Positions 10,687 through 19,455 of a stretch of DNA of 64,000 nucleotides are shown here, piece after piece. Made by a program: the position numbers and the translations under genes. Below the pieces are notes generated by a model. It did not search any database, was not told the DNA's origin, and saw only the letters and a list, made by a program, of their open reading frames with translations. Location: positions 12,164,017-12,228,016 of the forward strand of contig NC_088307.1 of the NCBI RefSeq assembly GCF_032854445.1, read 5' to 3'. This DNA comes from Liolophura sinensis. Its lineage: Eukaryota > Mollusca > Polyplacophora > Chitonida > Chitonidae. Position 1 is the stretch's first letter. Each line of letters starts with the position of its first letter.

Positions 10687-11332
10687 CCTACATTCATGGT
10701 GTAAAGATGAGTGTGCTGTAACGTGGTGGGAAAAATTAATTTTAATACTGAACGTAATTTCGGTAAATCGGAGCTGTGCAGTGGTATGGTTTTAACAATG
10801 TTTTCTCTCGAAGAAAGAAATTGTCACATTTCCCAAAAGAAAAAATTGAGTCGGCCGGATCTAAGTGTCTCCATCACATGTTTTTTTTCTAAATCAGGGC
10901 CTCGCTGAATCACTGGAAAGGCGATCATTTTGTATCATGTATCTATTTTTATTTAAAAAAAAAAAACATAATTTGACCGGTATTTGGTAAACTAAGTATT
11001 GGACCTCACAATAATGATTTAGGCCTGTTTACATACCCAAATAAAACCAGTATGGAGACGCCAAAGTACTTTCTGAAACTGGAACTATGGAACTATACTC
11101 GGTAAATCGATGACAAGTTTCATCGACACAGAAATGCCCTCATATGATTCCCCAAAAGAAGAAAATCTGTCAGTCAATCGTTCGATCGGTTAGGCTGATG
11201 ATGGGCAGGTCGGTTGGTTAAATTCCTGATCTATTTGTCCTTTGACGGAAAGACCTGGATATAACAAGACACGAAACCACATTTGGTTGACATTATGGGT
11301 CTAGTACGGGCCAAATTGGCCTTGTTCTCTCT

Positions 11333-11487
11333 TTCTACCTACGACAAACGGGTCTTTCAGCAACCTGTGCATGGTCGTGGGTTTCCCCTGGGCTCTACCC
11401 GTTTTCCTCTCACCATAATGTTAGCCGCCATTGTGTAAGTGAAATAATCTTTAGTACAGCGTAAAACACCAATCAATAAACAAATAA
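11333..11487 (+). repeat. SINE-A, 3' half
   Basis: 'CAGCAACCTGTGCATGGTCG' through 'CACCAATCAATAAACAAATA'. The copy lacks the head and is about 170 bp before exon a's donor. Confidence 0.85.
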
Positions 11488-11654
11488 TCCTACGACAAGC
11501 GTCCATATAAGTTGCGCTATTTGTTTACCGGTCGGTCGGATGGTCAGTTTTAAACATTCAATTTTTATCCCTGGCCCTTTCTGAGATTAAGCCGATACGA
11601 TATCCTATACTGGTTATCTAACCAGTCTTTCATCTAGTCAATGGTTATATTTAC

Positions 11655-11804
11655 CTGAATCGGGGTTCTGCTCCAAGGAATATGTGGTGCCGTTTTCGCC
11701 GCTCCTGGGGTCGGTTGCATTAACCTCCGTAATCTCAAACCCCAGGGCTGCGTTTTCCGGCAATGATACGTAGTACTGTGGTCCCGACAAAAACTTAAGT
11801 GAAT
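11655..11804 (-). CDS. Cadherin gene, exon a (first half of first visible EC repeat)
   Basis: A 150-bp exon between TTTTACAG and GTAAAT, minus strand, phase 1 in and phase 1 out. It encodes SLKFLSGPQYYVSLPENAAL then 'GFEITEVNATDPRSGENGTTYSLEQNPDSG'. 'YYVSLPENA..G' is the start of a cadherin repeat, whose PE motif binds Ca2+, and 'ATD.RSGENG..YSL' is its second calcium loop. It joins exon b as '..NPDSG-SFRIDEHSG', a continuous repeat core. The preceding exon, with the signal peptide or earlier repeats, was not confidently found. Confidence 0.85.
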
Positions 11805-11864
11805 CTGTAAAATACATAATAGGTGTGAAAACCCAGATGCGAAACAGTATATAGCAAGTGCACT

Positions 11865-11910
11865 TCCGGAGTGAGGAGTAAAACTCCAGTCAAATAAATA
11901 AATATGATAA
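11865..11910 (+). repeat. SINE tail fragment
   Basis: 'GAGGAGTAAAACTCCAGTCA' followed by AAATAAATAAAT, just upstream of cadherin exon a. Confidence 0.6.
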
Positions 11911-12484
11911 CTCTAATTTTGAAATAGTCCATCGTTTAAGGTCCACACATCGAATCGTGTTTGTACATGCGTTGTGTAAGATCGTGACATTTTAACCGAG
12001 GGATTGGTTCAATTAAATTGATGTTTTCTAGAATAACGTCACATGTTCATTTCTGAAAATTAGATGTAGCTGTATCTCAGGCATTTGTGGAATGTAAATT
12101 TTGCTAAATTTTAGGGAGAATCAGAACGATGACGTCATCATTCATTGTCATCAGCCAATGATGTCAGAAAAAAAGAACAAATTAAAACTTTCTCAACTAT
12201 CATGACTATGGAAGACAGATGCAGCAGTTCCCGTTTTGGAGCCGCGTCTTTCACTTTCCGAGGATCGAGGGTGCAAGAGGTAGAGATTAACGATAACTGC
12301 ATGTGTAAAAGTGGAGCAGTTTTTCCCAATCTTCACATGTGGGTTTTATGGGGGGAGGGATAAAGGAGAAGAAAACATAAAAATGATTCTAAAATCAGAT
12401 GAAGGCGCATGAAAACCTAATTCCTAACGTGGTCTTATATGTTGAAAATGGTTTTGTATGATGGGTATTTAGAACCATCTCTTC

Positions 12485-12487
<3 letters not shown>

Positions 12488-12535
<48 letters not shown>
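12488..12535. repeat. (AT)n microsatellite
   Basis: About 46 bp of AT dinucleotides. Confidence 0.98.
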
Positions 12536-12536
<1 letters not shown>

Positions 12537-12961
12537 TGGTCAAAAATTCTGGTCAGAATCCAAAATTCCATTGGCGAGTTGAAAAGACCAAATTCCAGTT
12601 CAATTATATTTGTATTTGATGTTTTACGGTCTCATTTGTCACAGTTTAAACACAAAGACAATATATACCAAGAGGTGATCCCAAATATCCACCATGAAAA
12701 ATCTGTTCAAAGAAAAATGGAAAATGAAACGGTAGACAACATTTACAGGTAACCTTTTCACACTCTTTCATGTGAACTTTGTGTAATTTTTATGTTTTCT
12801 CCACCTTTAAGGATACAGCACAAATTCTAGTGCTGGAAATTTACCAAGACCCCTGAAGCACCAGAATCTGTATGTGCTATATCCAATAAGCGTAATCCTT
12901 AACATCGATAACACTGCTACGTGAAGTCCATATCCTAAATGCCATCTACCATCCAGAGAAT

Positions 12962-13190
12962 GACAAAACGTCCGCCTCGTAGCCGGGAGGTCCCAGGATC
13001 AAACCCAGGTCGGGCCATACCAAAGACAATAAAACTGGTACTTGCTGCTGCCTGGCTTGTCGCTCAGCCGTAAGAGGTTAGGTTAGGGCATGGAAACGTA
13101 ACTGGCTGGCCCACTGTCAGTATAATGTGACTGGGCGGTGTGTCATGTATGATGTATTTGTACCTTGGTGTATCTTCTTTGTACGGAAAA
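12962..13190 (+). repeat. SINE-B1, head and middle
   Basis: tRNA-like box B ('GGGATCAAACCCAGG'-type sequence at about 12994), then 'CTTGCTGCTGCCTGGCTTG', 'AAGAGGTTAG', 'TATAATGTGACTGGG'. The tail is missing. Confidence 0.8.
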
Positions 13191-13437
13191 AAATGTGGAA
13201 TATAAAATATATACGACTACAGCAGTAGCAGTCTTGTTTTAGCAAGAGTAAAACAAGAACAGCCACTACAGTGTGATAGTCGAAATCCTCTCTCCAGACC
13301 ACAAGATGTGTGAAACGCTGTGCAGTTGCACTACAGCTATTTCTTTACAGTACATTCGGCAATTATCACTTGGTGAAATATAGTTCCAGCTTTTGTGTAT
13401 ACTTAGGCTTGGCTTGCTTTTTCTGCTCTGTGGTTTG

Positions 13438-13550
13438 CTTTCTTCCGGCCTCTGTTCGGTTACCTCCCACTATAATGCTGACCGCCGTCGTATAAGTGAA
13501 ATATCCTTGAGAGAGGCGTAAACATCATTCGGATAAATAAATAAACAAAT
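13438..13550 (+). repeat. SINE-A tail half
   Basis: 'CCACTATAATGCTGACCGCC' to the AAATAAATAAACAAA tail. Confidence 0.8.
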
Positions 13551-13719
13551 CTAAACCTAGGTGTATTTGATAGTATTTTGATGTTACTAGTGATATCTCA
13601 CAGATGGGCTAACAACAGGCTAAGAGGATTTAAGGCCTGCTGAATGGCAATGTACGTTAATATCGAAGTAAATAGACAATCAACTACAAACCTGAGAGCA
13701 TTAGACCGGACCTTAAATA

Positions 13720-13862
13720 CATTTATTTATTTATTTATATGACTGACGTTTTACGCTGTAGTCAAACAAAATTTACACTTAATTAACGGCAACCAGCATT
13801 ATGGTGGCAGAACCCGAAGGAAACCCACGACCATCCGCAGGCTGCTGCAGACCGGGGCTTTA
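13720..13862 (-). repeat. SINE-A copy without head
   Basis: Reverse tail 'TTTATTTATTTATTTATA', then 'TTTTACGCTGTAGTCAAA' and 'CCAGCATTATGGTGG'. Confidence 0.8.
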
Positions 13863-13954
13863 TAGACAGACTTCCTCGTATAAAGTTAGCCGATATACTT
13901 ACACCCTCCTCCACCAGCGAAGTTTCGGATCGCTGTAGCTAATCGTGCCCTCAT

Positions 13955-14190
13955 AATCTGTCAGATTTAACAACTAGTATGTTATCTGACTGATACATGT
14001 ACTAGAATATAATTTGTTATTGCAGCAGTTTATATTTCTAATAAATATAGCACACATATTATATTAATCTGACATAAAGATTGTATAAGACTAACAGCAT
14101 ACTGAATATGACACTATACTATGTTATAATAACGGAGTATATCATAGCATCACTTAAACAACAGACTTTCCGTTAAAATTAAACAGATTC
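13955..14190. repeat. Palindromic MITE-like element, copy 3
   Basis: 'AATCTGTCAGATTTAACA' at the left and 'CCGTTAAAATTAAACAGATT' at the right, with the shared core 'TGACATAAAGATTGTATAAG'. Confidence 0.7.
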
Positions 14191-14270
14191 CCCTGCCTCT
14201 GCATGGCTTCCTCCCACCATAATGGTGGCCTCCGCGGTATAAATGGAATATTTCTGATCAAATTAAAACA
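14188..14270 (+). repeat. SINE-A fragment abutting the MITE
   Basis: 'GGCTTCCTCCCACCATAATG' and 'GGAATATTTCTGATC' remain. Confidence 0.6.
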
Positions 14271-14507
14271 ATTAACGGATTTTTGGGAGGAATATCATAA
14301 TTTTTGATACAAACATAGTACATGTCCGACTCTTAGTTATGAGCGGACTTCTAAATATACGTTATTCGACTTCCTGATGTCCATGTTTCTATCAGGTATA
14401 GGCTACATGTACCCGCTGGATTTTCCACGTTACCATGCTTAAGTATTCAAGGGCTAAGAATAGTATTATAATAGTTTATGCTAATTCAGTATAACGAGGC
14501 CACATCC

Positions 14508-14728
14508 AAAAATTATCTGTGTAAATCTGTTGTCTGACTGATGCAAAAACGTATTCTCTTACTGCAGAAGATTATTCAGTTAAATATCGCACACTTATTC
14601 TGTTCCGTCAACATAGAGATTATATTAGGCTATATAGCAGGATATTGTTTATTTATTTAATTATTTATTTGATTGGTGTTTAACGCCGTCCTCAAGATTA
14701 TTTCACTTTGATTATTAACAGATCTTTG
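14508..14728. repeat. MITE-like element, copy 4, split by a SINE-A tail
   Basis: MITE sequence runs to 14646, a reversed SINE-A tail occupies 14647-14708 ('GATTGGTGTTTAACGCCGTC'), and 'GATTATTAACAGATC' resumes the MITE end. The SINE fragment is therefore younger than the MITE. Confidence 0.65.
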
Positions 14729-14887
14729 TTAGTGAAGACCTTTCATTAGCCTGTTATACGTCTGCTCGTAAAATCTTGTGGCTCTCCAAAGACTTCCAGG
14801 GACGTCGAATAGCTGTCATTGAACCCAGGATTCCGCTTAAGTCGCTAAAGCTGTTAAAGATCAGTACGGGACAAAAATGTAACTTAC

Positions 14888-14953
14888 ATGTAGCCTCCAG
14901 GGACAGGATAAACAGGAAGGCGCACCTGCTGATTGCTCGAATCCACGTCTTTC
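14888..14953 (-). CDS. Possible small 5' exon of the cadherin gene
   Basis: A 66-bp stretch sits between TTTGTTCTCAG and GTAAGT on the minus strand. In one frame (1 + 63 + 2 bases) it is open and reads KDVDSSNQQVRLPVYPVPGG. It is upstream of the confirmed cadherin exons, but its exit phase does not join exon a directly, so another exon would be needed. There is no family motif. A chance splice-site pair in repeat-rich DNA is an equally good explanation. Confidence 0.2.
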
Positions 14954-15083
14954 CTGAGAACAAAGTTTATACACATATACTAGGTCAGAAAAAAATGTCA
15001 AGTGACGTATATAAAAGTCATTATGGTTGACTGATTGTTCAACGCTGTACTCAAAACTTGTCTGAGTTTGGCGGGTGGAGGTG

Positions 15084-15340
15084 GAGGCCTCCGTGCCTAG
15101 TGGTTAGAGTGCTATCGCAGCACAGTGACCTAGGAGCCTGTCACCAATGCGGTAGCTATGAGTTCAAGTACAGCTCATGCTGGCTTCCTCTCCAGTCGTA
15201 CGTGGGTAGATCTGTCAGTAAACCAAGGATGGTCGTGGGCTTGCCGCGGGCTTCCCACCATAATGCTGGCTGCCGTCGTAAAAATTAAATATTCTTCAGC
15301 ACAGTGTAAAACTCCAATCGAATAAGTAAATAAATAATTA
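15084..15340 (+). repeat. SINE-A, near full length
   Basis: Head 'GGCCTCCGTGCCTAGTGGTT', box B-like 'TGAGTTCAAGTACAGCTC', body, and tail 'CCAATCGAATAAGTAAATAA'. A reversed tail fragment lies just left of it (15024-15056). Confidence 0.85.
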
Positions 15341-15554
15341 ACGGTAAAGGAAACAATCTTATATTTGAGATACAAATAAACCTTTCTGAACATTTACATG
15401 TTTGTATCTCGACTGCAGTTTCAAACGTCATGTTCCTATTTAGGAGTGGAGTATATATGTAACGGTTCATCAGGCTTTATATATGGACATGGTCACTCGA
15501 GGCTTATGTCTATATCTCCTGACTCTTCTCTGGGTGTAGTACTACAGAAGTGAT

Positions 15555-16180
15555 GTTATGCCATAATCGCCCATCCATTCACTCATTCATTCATTCTGTA
15601 CTACGTAGGTTAACGTAGAAACTAACGGTTTAAGAATGGTGAGTAAAAAATGAACGTTTTTAGGAAGGTGGACATAGAAACAAACCCTTTAATGTCAAAT
15701 GGACGTTAAATCATAAGCATTCATCCGTCCTGTACCTCCTAGGTCTATGTAGAAACCAACGGGTTATTTATATATTTGACTGGTGTTTTACATCGTGATC
15801 ATATTTCACTTATGCGTCAACATTATGGTGAGAGGAAAGTAGCCAGAACCTGGGTTTCGAAACCCACGCCCATAGGCAGCTGGCTGACAGACCTTCCCAG
15901 GTATGAGAAACCAACGTTTTAAGAATGGTGACTATAAACAACGTTTTCAGAAAGGTTTACATAGAAAAAAGGGTTCTGAGGACAACAGCACTGAAACCAA
16001 CGTTTTAAGAATGGTGAGTAAAAACAAAGTTTTCAGAAAGGCAAATGTTCTGAGAACAACAGCACTGAAACTAGCGCTTTAAGAATAGTGGATAAAACCA
16101 AAGTTTGCTGGAATGTATACGTAGAACCTAACGTTTTAAACACAATACCACCGAAGTGATTCATCCATTCCCTACTTCCT
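15555..16180 (+). repeat. Irregular tandem repeat interrupted by a SINE
   Basis: Units built from 'TTTAAGAATGGTGA.TA', 'AACGTTTTCAGAAAGGT', 'TTCTGAG.ACAACAGCACTG' and 'TCATCCATTC...CCT' recur at 15615, 15910, 15995 and 16075. A SINE-A (15763-15904) is inserted within. Confidence 0.7.
15763..15904 (-). repeat. SINE-A copy inside the tandem repeat
   Basis: 'GACTGGTGTTTTACATCGTG' to 'AGACCTTCCCAGGTATGAGA' in reverse orientation. Confidence 0.8.
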
Positions 16181-16747
16181 GGATTTACGTAGAGTGAACT
16201 GGGTGTATACAGTGTAACAGTTTCAAGGGTAATGGCTGAGCTAGAATGGATTCGCTGAACCGAGTTCTGCAGTGACCTCCCTTCGTGGTAACCTCCCCAC
16301 ATTCACCCCTGGAAGCGTGCCAAAAACATACCTCTTCGGAAAGTTTTCCACGGTGTCTTTTTTACGGCGCAGACTTAGTTCATCCTGTAAATCAGTTTTG
16401 CTGATGCTACCCATCACTTCAAGTTATTAGTAAGTAACCTTTTATGATTGTTACAAAGTTACAGTATAGTTCATACAGTAATTTGCGTAATTTCCCGGGT
16501 GTTGCTATTTGCATCAGTAATGTGTTTCTTGGGTGCTCGTTGTCTTCGCCATTGTCGAACTCTGTAATCAGTGATATATGTTTTAGGATAATGAAGGTGT
16601 TTGTATTAACATATAAGTCAATATATCTTGTGTATTACAATTTGTACAATATTTTCTAGCATGAGATCACATGGTATTTCAAACGTTGCTATGTGGAAAA
16701 ACCACAGGATTGCAGTTTAGTGGATTTATGCATCGTGAGGTAATTAA

Positions 16748-16815
16748 TCAGTTACTAATTAGTTGTTTGTAGACAGTTACTAATTAGTTGTTTGTAGACA
16801 GTTACTAATTAGTTT
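16748..16815 (+). repeat. 25-bp tandem repeat
   Basis: Three units of 'CAGTTACTAATTAGTTGTTT' plus GTAGA; the last is partial. Confidence 0.85.
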
Positions 16816-16861
16816 TAATTAGTGTGGTTTCAGTTGGATAGTAAATGCTCTAAAAAAGATA

Positions 16862-17024
16862 CTATTGTTATGAGTGAGTGAGTGAAAGTTTTAACGTCGC
16901 TTTCGACAATATTTCACAATTGTTTCACAGCTGGACTTGAACTCACAGCGACCGCATTGGTGAGAGACTCTTGGGTCATTACGCTGCACTAGCGCGCTAA
17001 CCAACTGAGCCACGGAGGCCCCTT
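16862..17024 (-). repeat. Short chimeric SINE: SINE-A head with a different tail
   Basis: On the minus strand, a clean SINE-A head ('GGCCTCCGTGGCTCAGTTGG', 'GAGTTCAAGTCCAGCT') is followed at once by 'GTGAAATATTGTCGAAAGCG' and 'ACGTTAAAACTTTCACTCAC', a tail type unlike other SINE-A copies but close to the SINE-B ending. Confidence 0.8.
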
Positions 17025-17443
17025 TCACTATTGTTATGATGATATTCATTAGTAGTATAGTAAGTTGTTTTCAGCGTCTCATGGGTAGTGTAGACTACAA
17101 GTTTGTTTAGTTTTCATGCACATTCATTTGGTTAAGATTATATCAGTCACTTATTGATGTAAGGCTGACCCAGTGTATGTAATTGTGTATCATATTTGGA
17201 GAAATGTGGTATAATTACTGATTAGGTATAAATTATATATTCACTGAGGGATAGGGAGGCACGGGAATGTGTCCCTGATGATGTGCCCTGGTGAAGTGTC
17301 CCCGGTGACAATGTGGCACGAATAACCTGCATACAGTTGTGTACGTACGTACAGAGCTTGAGCAGCTACTCAACTCCTGGAGTAATACATGCACCTATAC
17401 ATACTTTATCTATATAATGCCCGTTCAAGTTGGATAAACTTAC

Positions 17444-17524
17444 CTGCACATAGGTTGGACATCATAAAAACCGATCAAAATCACGCAAGCACAGGAACAG
17501 TGCAAAACGGTGTCTTCTGAGCAT
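17444..17524 (-). CDS. Possible signal-peptide exon
   Basis: An ATG in fair context (GAGGAATGC) is followed by MLRRHRFALFLCL, resembling the n- and h-regions of a signal peptide, and a consensus donor CAG|GTAAGT ends the segment at 17444. The frame closes at TGA before the donor. Only a one-base shift near the middle would carry a hydrophobic run to the splice site. The shifted exit phase would match the candidate exon at 14888-14953. Speculative. Confidence 0.15.
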
Positions 17525-17875
17525 TCCTCCTTCACTACTGTGTCCAGTCACCGGCTATAGACGTGTACATATTCAGACTGGCCCAATTCCTTGAAACGCA
17601 CAAGCCTTACTAGATCAGTGTGCAAACGCGGAAGAAAAATCCAGTATTTGAAGTGCATGTGAAGTATAAAAGGCCTCGTTTTCTATCTATACCGGGTGTG
17701 ACCTATTTAAATAAAACTCCAGTGCATGTAGATACTAAGGTACAATTACGTACGTCTATACAGCCTGTTGTATCAGATTACGTATGTAGGTATCTGTACA
17801 TGCGGTATAATAGTCCCGGTGTATGGGAGTGTTTCGTTGCACTCCCTATAGGGGGAAGTGGATGGCAGTCGATAA

Positions 17876-18042
17876 CGTATTCATTTATTTTATTGGTGTT
17901 TTACGTCGTATTCAAGAACATTTCACTTACACGACGGGCTCAGTATGGCTGGAGGAAAACCGGGCATAACCCAGAGGAATGTATGACTATCCGCAAGTTG
18001 CTGACAGACATTCCCACGTATTTCTGGAGAGGAAGGTGTCAT
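17876..18042 (-). repeat. SINE-A copy without head
   Basis: 'TTGGTGTTTTACGTCGTATT' to 'GAGAGGAAGGTGTCATGAGC'. It extends a 160-residue ORF that starts at 17620, so that ORF is not convincing. Confidence 0.8.
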
Positions 18043-18184
18043 GAGCTCTTTTTTTTAAACTCACAGCTAACGTACTTAAGCTTCTTGTCTTTCAATCGCT
18101 AAGTTACCTAAAACATGAATATTACCCAATTCTCGAGCATTGGTTTTTCACAGATTCCCATATTTATGTAGCTGACGGACTATA

Positions 18185-18335
18185 CGGCCGTTGACCAGCT
18201 AGATGGGGATTTCGAATCCAGCTTTCGCTGGTTCACCTCCGATTTTAGGCCCAGAGGCTTTGTCAGCTACGCCGCTGAGATCAGTGGATCACACCGTGAG
18301 GAAACTCCAGTTCAATTCAGAAATAAATCTAACCG
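18185..18335 (+). repeat. Worn tRNA-derived SINE
   Basis: A box B-like 'GGGATTTCGAATCCAGC' and a tail 'GAAACTCCAGTTCAATTCAG' with AAATAAAT. Family uncertain. Confidence 0.45.
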
Positions 18336-18986
18336 TCCTCAAATAAGTGAAAAAAATAAAATTGAACAAAAATCTTGATTTTTTAAATTAATAAGGAGCG
18401 ACAATCATTGAAAGAATACCTCTTTTTTACAGTTACGATATAGCTAGAGTTATGACCATTATTTAAGGCAAATAATACACTAAAATAAGGTATTTATCAG
18501 ATGAAAGACCATTAACCACTGCCCAGGAAAACAGTTTCATTTAATTATTTATTTTGAATTTTTCTAACAGACCAAAATGCATTAAAAATATAGTATTCGA
18601 TGATGATCTATTTCCAATGGGTGTCGGTGACGTCATAGCAATATTTATGACTTGAAACAGTTCGTTTCAAGTTTCATTTGCTGAATGTATTCATAGCTCC
18701 AAATGAATATGCATTTTGCATGATAAGATCTAGCAATCCACGTGTGTAAAGTAGTAAAAGGCTGAAGAGACTTAACTGGCCTCGATATGGTCAGAAAAGA
18801 CCACAGAAGAACCTAAAGTTATACTACGTCGAAAAACATTCTTTATAAATAAATCAAACTATTTACCCAGATAATATTTAATGATCTGTCATCTGACCTG
18901 CACTTCATACAAGTGTGTTTCTGGCCTTTAAAGGTATTTGATATTTGCCATTTTGAAGTGTAAATCGCATTCTTCTTCTTGGTATA

Positions 18987-19200
18987 TTTTTTATATATTT
19001 ATTTGATTATCCGGAAGGAAACCGGGTAGAGCCCCGATGGAAACCCAAGAACAACCGTAAAACACCACTCCAAGAAATAAATAAAAAGAAACTAAAATGA
19101 GAGAAGCAAAAGTACACATGGCCACCGAAGGTGGGAGTTCCCGGGATCAAACCAGGGCGGGGTGATACCAAGGCCTTGTGCTACCTTTACAGCCCCTAGC
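18987..19200. repeat. SINE-A fragment (-) followed by SINE-B head fragment (+)
   Basis: 18987-19075 carries 'TTATTTGATT' and 'AACCGGGTAGAGCCC'. 19122-19200 carries 'CCCGGGATCAAACCAGGGCG', the SINE-B head. Confidence 0.6.
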
Positions 19201-19322
19201 CCCAGGTTAAGCAGTATTAGATACAGTATGAAAATGACGAGCGTTACAGACCCTAACCCATCAGATTGTGATTCAAGAGTAACGGACGATTGTATGTAAA
19301 GATCTCATGCATGCCACAAGAG

Positions 19323-19450
19323 GCGCCATCTATGATGTTACACATGACATACAAGATAGATGGTTACACTGGGCAACCAGCGCCATCTACGTTGTTAAAT
19401 ACGATGTACGTGATAAATATGTACATAGGGATAACAGCGCCGTCTATGTG
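19323..19450. repeat. 57-bp tandem repeat next to the Penelope-like ORF end
   Basis: Three 'GCGCC(A/G)TCTA' starts at 19323, 19380 and 19437 are exactly 57 bp apart, giving about 2.2 units. The array lies just 3' of the RT stop codon in element orientation, so it is probably part of the element's 3' UTR. Confidence 0.75.
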
Positions 19451-19455
19451 GTTGA

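Noticed and set aside
13898-13955. Minus-strand stretch reading 'YEGTISYSDPKLRWW' before a GTAAGT
   Set aside because: The needed acceptor falls in the MITE end and the phase does not fit the cadherin chain.
17620-18102. 160-residue plus-strand ORF
   Set aside because: Its second half is a reversed SINE-A and the first half has no motif, splice support or start context.
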